DNA of 29,875 nt, from the NCBI GenBank assembly GCA_023402355.1, contig JAEXCG010000081.1, forward strand, positions 1-29,875. Reading direction: 5' to 3'. The notes below the pieces were generated by a model. The model was not told the DNA's origin. It saw only the letters and a list, made by a program, of their open reading frames with translations, and did not search any database. The DNA is from Bacillota bacterium. Its GTDB lineage: Bacteria; Bacillota; Clostridia; Christensenellales; Aristaeellaceae. This document shows positions 22,914 through 29,875 of the stretch, piece after piece (within the stretch, counting starts at the first letter, position 1; the number at the start of each line of letters is the position of its first letter). Made by a program: the position numbers and the translations under genes.

Positions 22914-23984
22914 ATGGTACCGGTACGCGTGACGCTGACGCAAAACCCTAAGGAAAAACCGCAGGACGAATCGAAGCTCGGCTTCGGCGTGATCTTCACG
23001 GATCACATGTTCGTCATGGATTATAACCCCGAACAGGGCTGGCACGACCCGGAGGTCAAGCCTTACGGCCCGTTCGTGATGGACCCCGGCACGGTCGTGT
23101 TCCACTACTCGCAGGAGATTTTCGAGGGCATGAAGTGCTACCGCCGCAAGGACGGCGGCCTGCAGCTCTTCCGTCCGCGCGACAACTTCGCGCGCATGAA
23201 CCGCTCGGCGGAGCGCCTGTGCATGCCCCAGATTGAGATCGAGCAGGCCATGGCGGGCCTGATGGAGCTGCTCAAGGCGGACGCGGACTGGGTTCCTTCC
23301 ACGCCCGGCACCTCGCTGTACATTCGCCCGACGATGATCGCCACCGACGTGATGCTCGGCGTGCACGCGTCGCGCACGTACCGCTTCTTCATCATCTGCT
23401 CGCCCAGCGGCGCATATTACGAAAACGGCCTCGCGCCGGTCGGCATTTACGTGGAGAGCGAGCTCGTGCGCGCGGTGCGCGGCGGCGTGGGCTTCACGAA
23501 GACGGGCGGCAACTACGCGGCCTCGATCCTCGCGGGCGACCTGGCCGAAAAGAAGGGCTACTCGCAGGTGCTCTGGCTGGACGGCCGCGAGAACAAGTAC
23601 ATCGAAGAGGTCGGCTCCATGAACATGTTCTTCAAGTTCAAGGACGCCCTGGTCACCCCGCCGCTGAACGGCAGCATCCTCGGCGGCATCACGCGCGACA
23701 GCATCCTAAAGCTCGCACAGGAGATGGGCGTGCCCACGCAGGAGCGGCGCATCACCGTGCAGGACGTCTTCGACGCCGCCGAGCGGGGCGAGTTGGAGGA
23801 GGCGTTCGGCACCGGCACGGCGGCCGTCGTGTCGCCGGTCGGCCGCCTGATGTGGAACGAGCGCGAAATCGAGATCTCCGGCGGCGAGATCGGCGCGCTC
23901 ACGCAGAAGTTCTACGACCGCCTGACGGGCATCCAGTACGGCACGGAGCCGGATACCCTGGGCTGGGTCGTGCCGGTCAGGTAA
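22914..23984 (+). CDS. ilvE: Branched-chain-amino-acid aminotransferase
   Basis: Class IV PLP aminotransferase that interconverts Leu/Ile/Val and their 2-oxo acids, 356 residues, matching the longer group II (eukaryote-like) BCAT form. Signatures include FHYSQEIFEGMK (63-74), SLYIRPTMIATD, the PLP lysine K196 in TKTGGNYAAS, VLWLDGRENKYIEEVGSMNMFF, and TPPLNGSILGGITRDS. EEAFGTGTAAVVSPVG lies near the C-terminus. ATG 22914 is preferred because GGAGGG (22902-22907) lies 6 bases upstream; ATG 22908 has no spacing. It has its own promoter. Confidence 0.95.
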   Translation: MVPVRVTLTQNPKEKPQDESKLGFGVIFTDHMFVMDYNPEQGWHDPEVKPYGPFVMDPGTVVFHYSQEIFEGMKCYRRKDGGLQLFRPRDNFARMNRSAERLCMPQIEIEQAMAGLMELLKADADWVPSTPGTSLYIRPTMIATDVMLGVHASRTYRFFIICSPSGAYYENGLAPVGIYVESELVRAVRGGVGFTKTGGNYAASILAGDLAEKKGYSQVLWLDGRENKYIEEVGSMNMFFKFKDALVTPPLNGSILGGITRDSILKLAQEMGVPTQERRITVQDVFDAAERGELEEAFGTGTAAVVSPVGRLMWNEREIEISGGEIGALTQKFYDRLTGIQYGTEPDTLGWVVPVR

Positions 23985-24118
23985 GCACGAAAGAGATTGG
24001 AAGAGGCTGCTTTGCGTGGGGCGCAGGGCAGCCCCTTCGCGCGCTATGGGGAAAACTGCCGAAACTTCCCATGGGGGGAAATGGCGCACGCCGTTTTTCC
24101 GCGGGGAGGCGGGGCGGA

Positions 24119-25174
24119 ATGGGGGAAAGCTGTTTGTTCAGGAACGGAGACATGCCCGACGCGGAGTGGTCGGAGCGAACCTTGGAAAGAGCGCAGAAGA
24201 GCCGCTTTGAGCGGGCGGTCGCGGCGATGCGGCCCGTGCGCCGGGATGCCTTTGAAGGAAAGAGCGCGCAGGAGCTTTGGCGCACCATCGAGCAGTGCTG
24301 GCAGGCCGTGGCGAAAAAGCCGCTGCGCGCCCAGCAGGAGCAGGAGGCGCGCTGCGCGGTGCTGCGCGCCTTGGAGCGGCAGGCGGACTGCCTCTCGGCG
24401 GGCGAGCACGCGCTGGTAGAGCGCCTGCTCATCCTGGACGGCTGCGTGCTCCTGTCGGACTACGAGGAGCTTTGCGCCGCGCAGGCGCTCTCGCTGCGGC
24501 TGTGGGCGGACGTGGGCACGCAGGAGGGCAGACCCGTCTGCCGCCTGGACGACACCCTGACGGGCCCGCTCGCGGCGGCGATGGCCCGGCCGGAGCACGC
24601 GGGCGTGCGCATGCGTCTCTTCTCGTTTGAGGCGACGGTTTCGGCGGCGCTGTACATCGCGGGCGCGCTGGACGACCGCACGCCCCAGCGGCTCTTCTGC
24701 ACGCAGGTGCTGCTCGCGGACGAGCACGACGAGGAGGCGCAGCACCTCGCCCAGCAGTACCTGTGGGCGAGCTTTGACTGCATGGACTACGAGGACGGCG
24801 TGCTGCTGCTGCACCCCGCGCTCTACGATCCCCGGCCCGTGCTCTGCGGGCTGCGCCCGGAGCTGGGCGAGTTTACGGCGGAGCAGATCGTCGGGGGCAT
24901 GCAGGGCATTTTGCCGGAGGAGGAATGCGCCCAGCGGGCGATGGCGCAGGCGCTTTCCGGCGCGCTGCGCCCGGGCGAGGATGCGGAGGAGTGCGCGCAG
25001 GAGCTGCGCATGCTCATCAAGCAGGGCGCGGACATCGAGGCGCTGCGCGCGGTGCTCGCGGGCAGGGTGACGGTCATGCCGGGCGGCACGATGATGCGCG
25101 CGCTGCACGCGATGCTCGACACCGTGCCGCGCTGGGTCTGCGAGGCGCCGCAGATGGCCGCGATGCTGCAATGA
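24119..25174 (+). CDS. Protein of unknown function, mostly helical, 351 residues
   Basis: I do not recognise a family. The frame is open further upstream into ilvE, so I take ATG 24119, which has GGAGG (24105-24109) 9 bases upstream; ATG 24152 is an alternative. The sequence is rich in Ala, Glu, Leu and Arg and predicted mostly alpha-helical, with no signal peptide, membrane segment or clear catalytic motif. Recognisable stretches for searching are FEGKSAQELWRTIEQCWQAV, LLSDYEELCAAQALSLRLW and GTMMRALHAMLDTVPRWV. Codon use resembles the neighbours, which supports a real gene. It lies 134 bases after ilvE and 64 before the pseudouridine synthase. Confidence 0.75.
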   Translation: MGESCLFRNGDMPDAEWSERTLERAQKSRFERAVAAMRPVRRDAFEGKSAQELWRTIEQCWQAVAKKPLRAQQEQEARCAVLRALERQADCLSAGEHALVERLLILDGCVLLSDYEELCAAQALSLRLWADVGTQEGRPVCRLDDTLTGPLAAAMARPEHAGVRMRLFSFEATVSAALYIAGALDDRTPQRLFCTQVLLADEHDEEAQHLAQQYLWASFDCMDYEDGVLLLHPALYDPRPVLCGLRPELGEFTAEQIVGGMQGILPEEECAQRAMAQALSGALRPGEDAEECAQELRMLIKQGADIEALRAVLAGRVTVMPGGTMMRALHAMLDTVPRWVCEAPQMAAMLQ

Positions 25175-25238
25175 CGGGTACACGGACAAGGACGAAGAGG
25201 CATGAGGGCGGGGCTTTGCCCCTTTAAAGGAGCATACG

Positions 25239-26111
25239 ATGGAGATCGAGGTACCCAAGGGTCAGGCGCCGACGCCGCTGGCGGACTTCCTGAAGCAGGC
25301 GCTGCCGGACGCGCCCGCCTGGGCGCTGAAGGAATGCGCAAAGCGCCGCGACGTGAAGCGCGGGGGCGCGCGCCTGGGGGCGACGGATACGGTTTCGGGC
25401 GGCGACCTGCTGCGCGTCTTTTTGCCCAAGGCCGCGCTGAAGGAAAGCGCGCCGCAGCTTGACGTCGTCTACGAGGACGAACGCGTGCTGCTCGTGAACA
25501 AGCCGCAGGGCCTCAGCGTGAGCGAGGACGAGGGCGGCGGGGATACGCTGCTTTCGCGCGCGCGCGGCTACCTCGCAGCGCGGGGGGAGGACGCGGCGGC
25601 GCTTTCCCTCTGCCACCGGCTGGACAACAAGACCGGGGGGCTGCTGCTGCTCGCCAAGGACGCGGCGGCGCTGGAGGCGGCGGAGGAAGCGTTTCGCCTG
25701 CGCACGATTCACAAGACGTACACCTGCCGCGTCGTGGGCTGCCCGAAGCCGCGCGAGGCGGTGCTAACGGCTTATCTTTTGAAGGACGCGGAGCGCGCGC
25801 GGGTGCGCATTCTGGATCATCCGTTTCCCGGCGCGCAGAAGATCGTGACGGGCTACCGGGTGCTCGCGGCGGAAGCGGGCTTTTCGCGCCTTTCGGTCGA
25901 CCTGATCACCGGCCGCACGCACCAGATTCGCGCGCACCTCGCGTTCATCGGCTGCCCGATCGTGGGCGACGACAAGTACGGCCTGCGGGATGTCAACCGC
26001 GCCGCGCGCGCGCGCGGCCAGCAGCTTTGGGCGACGCGGATGGAGCTGCACGCAGGGGGCGCGCTTTCCTATCTGGACGGGCGGGCGTTCGAGGTCGAAG
26101 CGCCGTTTTAG
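25239..26111 (+). CDS. RluA-family pseudouridine synthase
   Basis: 290 residues. An S4-like N-terminal region (about 10-65) is followed by the synthase domain. The catalytic motif is HRLDNKTGG (126-134) with the active aspartate D129. LLVNKPQGLSV and LITGRTHQIRAHLAFIGCPIVGDDKYG are further RluA signatures. It would convert uridine to pseudouridine in rRNA or tRNA; the target (RluA, C or D type) cannot be decided from sequence alone. AAAGGAG lies 7 bases before the ATG. Confidence 0.93.
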   Translation: MEIEVPKGQAPTPLADFLKQALPDAPAWALKECAKRRDVKRGGARLGATDTVSGGDLLRVFLPKAALKESAPQLDVVYEDERVLLVNKPQGLSVSEDEGGGDTLLSRARGYLAARGEDAAALSLCHRLDNKTGGLLLLAKDAAALEAAEEAFRLRTIHKTYTCRVVGCPKPREAVLTAYLLKDAERARVRILDHPFPGAQKIVTGYRVLAAEAGFSRLSVDLITGRTHQIRAHLAFIGCPIVGDDKYGLRDVNRAARARGQQLWATRMELHAGGALSYLDGRAFEVEAPF

Positions 26112-26168
26112 GCGGCGCATTCCCCTGGGCGCGGCGCTTCTATTTAGCGCACGCGCGAATTTCCGGTG

Positions 26169-26197
26169 TTGAATCTGTCCGGCAAAACATCTATAAT
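26169..26197 (+). promoter_or_regulatory. Promoter of the HAD-DUF362 operon
   Basis: TTGAAT (26169-26174, 4/6) and a perfect TATAAT (26192-26197) are exactly 17 bases apart. Transcription would start near 26204, about 60 bases before the HAD gene. Confidence 0.82.
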
Positions 26198-26266
26198 AGA
26201 CGGGAATGCAGAAACTGCGTTCCGTTTTTCTATATTTACTCCTTGTACGGATGAGAGGATTGTTTC

Positions 26267-27109
26267 ATGAAACCGATACGCATGGTCGCCGTAGACATGG
26301 ACGGCACGCTGCTCAGCAGCAAACAGGAACTGCCGGAGGAGAACGCGAAGGCCCTTCGCGAGGCAGAGTGCGCGGGCATCGCCGTCGTCATCTGCTCGGG
26401 CCGCATGATGGAGGACGGCAGCCAGTTCGCGCGCAGTGCGGGTCTCGACTGCTGGATCGCGGGCTGCAACGGCGCGCGCCTGCTCAGCGCCCCGCTGCCG
26501 GAGGGCCGGGTGATCGCCCGCCACGGGCTGCCCGCGGGCGAGAAAACCCAGCGCGCGATCGACGTGCTGATGGCGCACAACCTCATCATCAACGGCTTTC
26601 AGGACGGGCGCCTCGTCACCGTGCGTCCGCCGCTGGACGAGGGATGGCAGGAGCAGTGGAGCCACCAGCTCGCGCGCCGCGGCATCGTGCGCATCGATTA
26701 CGGCGAGGAGGCCCTGCGCCGCGCGGCGGACGAGGGCGTCATCAAGCTCGTCGCCATCGAGGAGCGGCGGCCCGAGCGCCTCGCTCTGGCCGGCGCGCAG
26801 ATCGCCCGCATCGAGGGAATCGACGTCACCAGCTCCTGGGCAAACAACATCGAGATCATGCCCGCGGGCATCGACAAGGGCAGCGCGCTCGCGGAGATAT
26901 GCGCCTACCTGCACCTGTCGGCGGACGAGGTGATGGCCATCGGCGATCAGGAAAACGACCGCCCGATGCTCGCTTTCGCGGGCCATTCCACGGCCATGGG
27001 CAACGCGACGGAGGCCATCAAGGCGCTTTGCGTGCACCAGACGCTTTCAAACGACGAGGCGGGCGTGGCCTACGCCGTGCGCCGCTGGGCGCTGGGGGCG
27101 GCGCTATGA
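26267..27109 (+). CDS. HAD-superfamily hydrolase, Cof/YidA type
   Basis: 280 residues of the Cof subfamily, phosphatases acting on sugar phosphates, nucleotides or flavin precursors. Motif I is VDMDGTLL (9-16) with nucleophile D10 and acid/base D12, motif II is VICSGR, and motif IV is AIGDQENDRPML near the C-terminus. A large C2B cap lies between. GAGAGGA lies 7 bases before the ATG. Its stop overlaps the start of the DUF362 gene (ATGA), so the two are translationally coupled. Confidence 0.92.
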   Translation: MKPIRMVAVDMDGTLLSSKQELPEENAKALREAECAGIAVVICSGRMMEDGSQFARSAGLDCWIAGCNGARLLSAPLPEGRVIARHGLPAGEKTQRAIDVLMAHNLIINGFQDGRLVTVRPPLDEGWQEQWSHQLARRGIVRIDYGEEALRRAADEGVIKLVAIEERRPERLALAGAQIARIEGIDVTSSWANNIEIMPAGIDKGSALAEICAYLHLSADEVMAIGDQENDRPMLAFAGHSTAMGNATEAIKALCVHQTLSNDEAGVAYAVRRWALGAAL

Positions 27110-28227
27110 CGACGGTTTCGCTCATTCCCTGTGAAAGCTACGAGCGGGAGCGGGTGGAGCGCGCGGTGCGCGAGGCGCTTTCGCCCCTCGGCGGCATGGC
27201 GGCGTTCGTCTCCCCCGGCATGCGCGTGCTGGTGAAGGCCAACCTGCTGATGAAGCGCGCGCCCGAGCGCGCGACGACCACGCACCCGGAGGTCGTGCGC
27301 GCCCTGTGCCGGGAGATTCGGGCGGCGGGCGCGGTGCCCGTCGTCGCGGACAGCCCGGGCGGCCCCTTTACGCGCGGCGCGCTGCGCGGCGTGTACGACG
27401 CCTGCGGCATGCGCGCGCTCGCGGACGAGGGGATAGCGGAGCTGAACGACGACTTTTCGAGCGTGACGCGGGCCTACCCCGAAGGGCGCGTCGCCCGCTC
27501 GCTGGAGCTGCTCGCCTGCGCGGAACGCGCGGACGCCGTCATCACCGTCGGCAAGCTCAAGACGCACGGGCTCACGGGCATGACGGGGTGCGTCAAAAAC
27601 CTGTTCGGCCTCGTGCCGGGCACGATCAAGGCAGAGTACCACGCCCGCTACCCGGACGTGGACGACTTTTCGACCATGCTCTGCGACCTGTGCGCCTGTG
27701 CGCGCCCGGCGCTCGCCGTGCTGGACGCGGTGGAGGCCATGGAGGGCGAGGGCCCGTCCGGCGGCAGGCCGCGCCACGTGGGGGCGATCCTCGCCTCGCG
27801 CGACTCGCACGCGGTGGATGCGGTGGCGGCCGGGCTGATCGGCCTATCGCCCGAGCAGGTGACGACCCTGCGCGCGGCAAAGCGAATGGGGATTCTGGAG
27901 GAGGCGCTGGTCGCCGGCGCGCGGGTGGAGGAGCTGGCGGTTTCGGACTTTGACATCCCCATGCAAAAGCGCGGCGCGCTCTCCGGAACGTGGTGGCTTG
28001 GGCATTTGCCGGCGTTTTTAAAGCCCCGGCCCGTCTTTACGCGCAGGGCCTGCGACGGGTGCGGCACGTGCCTGCGCGCCTGTCCGGTGCACGCCATCTC
28101 GATGGACGAGAGCGGGCGGCCGCGCGCGGACATGCAAAGGTGCATCCGCTGCTTTTGCTGTCAGGAGCTTTGCCCGAAGACGGACGTGAGCGTGTACCGA
28201 AACCCGCTCTTCAAGTGGTTTCGATGA
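27106..28227 (+). CDS. DUF362 domain protein with C-terminal 2x[4Fe-4S] ferredoxin domain
   Basis: 373 residues. The DUF362 domain covers roughly 1-285, with KANLLMK (44-50), VVADSPGGPF, VGKLKTHGLTGMTGCVKNLFG and SRDSHAVDAVAA. The C-terminal part holds two cysteine quartets, C316-C319-C322-C326 (CDGCGTCLRACP) and C346-C349-C352-C356, each fitting a [4Fe-4S] cluster. C162 in TGCVKN may be an extra ligand. Such proteins are common in anaerobes and are probably redox proteins, but no reaction is established. The start overlaps the HAD stop by 4 bases. The frame is open upstream to 26206 but that would overlap the HAD gene entirely. Confidence 0.9.
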   Translation: MTTVSLIPCESYERERVERAVREALSPLGGMAAFVSPGMRVLVKANLLMKRAPERATTTHPEVVRALCREIRAAGAVPVVADSPGGPFTRGALRGVYDACGMRALADEGIAELNDDFSSVTRAYPEGRVARSLELLACAERADAVITVGKLKTHGLTGMTGCVKNLFGLVPGTIKAEYHARYPDVDDFSTMLCDLCACARPALAVLDAVEAMEGEGPSGGRPRHVGAILASRDSHAVDAVAAGLIGLSPEQVTTLRAAKRMGILEEALVAGARVEELAVSDFDIPMQKRGALSGTWWLGHLPAFLKPRPVFTRRACDGCGTCLRACPVHAISMDESGRPRADMQRCIRCFCCQELCPKTDVSVYRNPLFKWFR

Positions 28228-28245
28228 AGGGATGGAGGGACGAAG

Positions 28246-29583
28246 ATGGAGCAGCAGTCCTTATTTGACGACCGCAAGACCGGCGCGCCGCTCGCGAGCC
28301 GCCTGCGCCCGCAGACGCTGGACGAGTTCGTCGGCCAGCAGCACCTGATCGGACGCGGGCGCGTGCTGCGCCAGCTCATCGAGCAGGATCAGGTCTCTTC
28401 CATGATCTTCTGGGGACCGCCGGGCGTGGGCAAGACGACGCTGGCGCGCATCATCGCCGGGCGCACGAAGGCGGACTTCGTGGACTTCAGCGCGGTCACC
28501 AGCGGCATCAAGGAGATTCGGGAGGTCATGCAGCGCGCGGAAAGCGCGCGCGCGATGGGCCTGCGCACGCTGCTCTTCGTGGACGAGATTCACCGCTTCA
28601 ACAAGGCGCAGCAGGACGCGTTTTTGCCCTTCGTGGAAAAGGGCAGCATCACCCTCATCGGCGCGACGACGGAAAACCCCTCCTTCGAGGTGAACGCGGC
28701 GCTGCTGTCCCGCTGCAAGGTGTTCGTGCTGCAATCCCTTTCCGTTCAGGACCTTTCGCAGCTGCTGCGCCGAGCGCTCAGCGACCCGCGCGGCTTTGGC
28801 AGCCAGCGCGTGGAAATTTCGGACGAGCAGCTTGCGGCCATCGCCGCGTTTGCCAACGGAGACGCGCGCGCTGCGCTGAGCACCCTGGAAATGGCGGTGC
28901 TCAACGGCGAACTGCGCGCGGACGGTTCCACGCTCGTGACGAAGGAGACGCTTTCCCAGTGCGTCAGCCGCAAGTCCCTGCTCTACGACAAAAACGGCGA
29001 GGAGCACTACAACCTGATCTCCGCGCTGCACAAGTCCATGCGCAACAGCGACCCGGACGCGGCGGTCTATTGGCTTTCGCGCATGCTGGAGGCGGGGGAG
29101 GACCCGCTCTACGTCGCCCGGCGCGTCATCCGCTTCGCCAGTGAGGACGTGGGCCTCGCGGACAACCGCGCGCTCGCGCTCGCCATCGACGCCTATCAAG
29201 CCTGCCACATGATCGGCATGCCGGAATGCACGCTCGCCCTGACGCAGGCGGTGGTCTACCTCTCGCTCGCGCCCAAGAGCAACGCCTGCTACGTGGCCTA
29301 CGAGAACGCGAAGCAGGACGCACAAAACATGCTCGCGGAGCCCGTGCCCCTTGTGATCCGCAACGCGCCGACGCGGCTCATGGCCGACCTGCATTACGGC
29401 GAGGGCTACGTCTACGCGCACGACACCGAGGACAAGATCGCCCTCATGCAGTGCCTGCCGGACAGCCTCGCGGGCAAGCGCTACTACGTGCCCACGTCGC
29501 AGGGAAACGAGGCGCGCCTTGGCGAGCGCCTCGAAGAGATTCAGGCATGGCGCGCGAAAAGGCGCGCGCAGCAGAAGAAATGA
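28246..29583 (+). CDS. rarA: Replication-associated recombination protein A (RarA/MgsA AAA ATPase)
   Basis: 445 residues, typical for RarA, a clamp-loader-like AAA+ ATPase acting at stalled replication forks. It begins MEQQSLFDDRKTGAPLASRL, then RPQTLDEFVGQQHLIG. Walker A is GPPGVGKTT (57-65) and Walker B is FVDEIHRF (111-118). Sensor 1 is GATTENPSFEV and the arginine-finger region ALLSRC. The C-terminal half shows the RarA signatures ISALHKSMRNSDPDAAVYWL and VARRVIRFASEDVGLAD. GGAGGG lies 7 bases before the ATG. It follows the DUF362 gene by 18 bases. Confidence 0.96.
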   Translation: MEQQSLFDDRKTGAPLASRLRPQTLDEFVGQQHLIGRGRVLRQLIEQDQVSSMIFWGPPGVGKTTLARIIAGRTKADFVDFSAVTSGIKEIREVMQRAESARAMGLRTLLFVDEIHRFNKAQQDAFLPFVEKGSITLIGATTENPSFEVNAALLSRCKVFVLQSLSVQDLSQLLRRALSDPRGFGSQRVEISDEQLAAIAAFANGDARAALSTLEMAVLNGELRADGSTLVTKETLSQCVSRKSLLYDKNGEEHYNLISALHKSMRNSDPDAAVYWLSRMLEAGEDPLYVARRVIRFASEDVGLADNRALALAIDAYQACHMIGMPECTLALTQAVVYLSLAPKSNACYVAYENAKQDAQNMLAEPVPLVIRNAPTRLMADLHYGEGYVYAHDTEDKIALMQCLPDSLAGKRYYVPTSQGNEARLGERLEEIQAWRAKRRAQQKK

Positions 29584-29606
29584 GGGGTGCGGAGGGGGAA
29601 GCAGGC

Positions 29607-29875
29607 ATGCCGGAATGGCCTTTTATGGAGGCGCGGGAACTGCTCCGCGCGGCCCGCATGGAGGAGGAAGCGCTGCGGGCCGCGGTGCAGTACGCCGATC
29701 GCCATAAGCGCCTGGTCGAGCGGGGGGCCGCGTGCGCCTACGAAGGCGAACCGCCGGACTACGCGCTCTTAACGCGCTACGGCCCGCTGCAGCGGCTCGC
29801 CATCCTGTGCGCGAAGCTGCCGGAGCTGAAATCGCGCTGGCGGGAAGCGGGCCTGCCGGAGGAGGTATTCTACAG
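29607..29875 (+). CDS. N-terminal part of a probable acyltransferase-domain protein (cut by window end)
   Basis: An open frame of 89 codons from ATG 29607, with GGAGGGGGA (29591-29599) 7 bases upstream, runs through the right edge. It starts MPEWPFMEARELLRAARMEE and ends with LAILCAKLPELKSRWREAG followed by LPEEVFY. The pattern of a leucine-rich helix followed by a GLPEEV-like turn resembles the N-terminal helical domain of Clostridia proteins annotated as acyltransferase-domain (GNAT-like) proteins. The catalytic part is outside the window, so this is tentative. It lies 23 bases after rarA. Confidence 0.5.
   Translation, partial: MPEWPFMEARELLRAARMEEEALRAAVQYADRHKRLVERGAACAYEGEPPDYALLTRYGPLQRLAILCAKLPELKSRWREAGLPEEVFY

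Noticed and set aside
23852..24118. Upstream extension of the unknown gene into ilvE
   Set aside because: The added residues are a frame shadow of the aminotransferase. ATG 24119 has a ribosome binding site.
26206..27105. Upstream extension of the DUF362 frame giving a 673-residue protein
   Set aside because: It overlaps the whole HAD gene in another frame and is an Arg/Gly-rich shadow. The ATGA overlap start at 27106 gives the normal DUF362 length.

Overview
The window is GC-rich (roughly two thirds G+C by eye), densely coded chromosomal DNA. It carries a T-box leader, consensus sigma-A promoters (TTGACA-17-TATAAT), strong AGGAGG-type ribosome binding sites and ATGA/TAATG gene overlaps. This fits a high-GC Clostridia-like Firmicute, possibly a gut lineage; the species cannot be told from the sequence. 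Most of the window is housekeeping or metabolic. I see no phage, transposase, CRISPR array, rRNA or tRNA.

Layout. 1-61: 3' tail of an upstream gene. 65-5975: a translation/folate/rRNA-modification run starting with a promoter and a valine T-box, then valS, folC (overlapping), rsmH (overlapping) and a comF-like gene. 6224-6853: a cytidylate-kinase-like gene. 7147-10697 (minus): a two-gene heterodimeric ABC exporter with one degenerate ATP site. 11065-12628 (minus): an ECF sigma factor with a cysteine-bearing C-terminal extension, followed by a DUF2461 gene. Both minus-strand operons are followed by copies of the same structured repeat (6880-7140 and 10844-11058).

12805-16428 (plus): a run of small accessory genes: 3-methyladenine glycosylase (tag), an aminoglycoside 6-adenylyltransferase gene broken by a single missing T, a DUF1905 protein, a compact pyrophosphatase-like protein, an alkyltransferase-like (MGMT-family, no active cysteine) protein and an AraC/GyrI-like regulator. 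The two alkylation-damage proteins and the AraC regulator are suggestive as a group. 16504-17592 (minus): a TIGR00300-family protein related to archaeal ornithine cyclodeaminase.

17877-29875 (plus): HD hydrolase, YtcJ-type amidohydrolase, PHP-family histidinol-phosphatase-like protein, PhnO-like acetyltransferase, UMF1-type MFS transporter, branched-chain aminotransferase, an unrecognised 351-residue protein, RluA-type pseudouridine synthase, HAD phosphatase coupled to a DUF362-ferredoxin protein, rarA, and the start of a probable acyltransferase-family gene cut by the window end.

The least explained structure is the paired repeat: two copies with a core about 80% identical, a compensatory stem change, end hairpins that match within a copy but differ between copies, and the same placement just 3' of minus-strand operons. 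The other points worth checking are the adenylyltransferase frameshift and the tag/alkyltransferase-like/AraC cluster.
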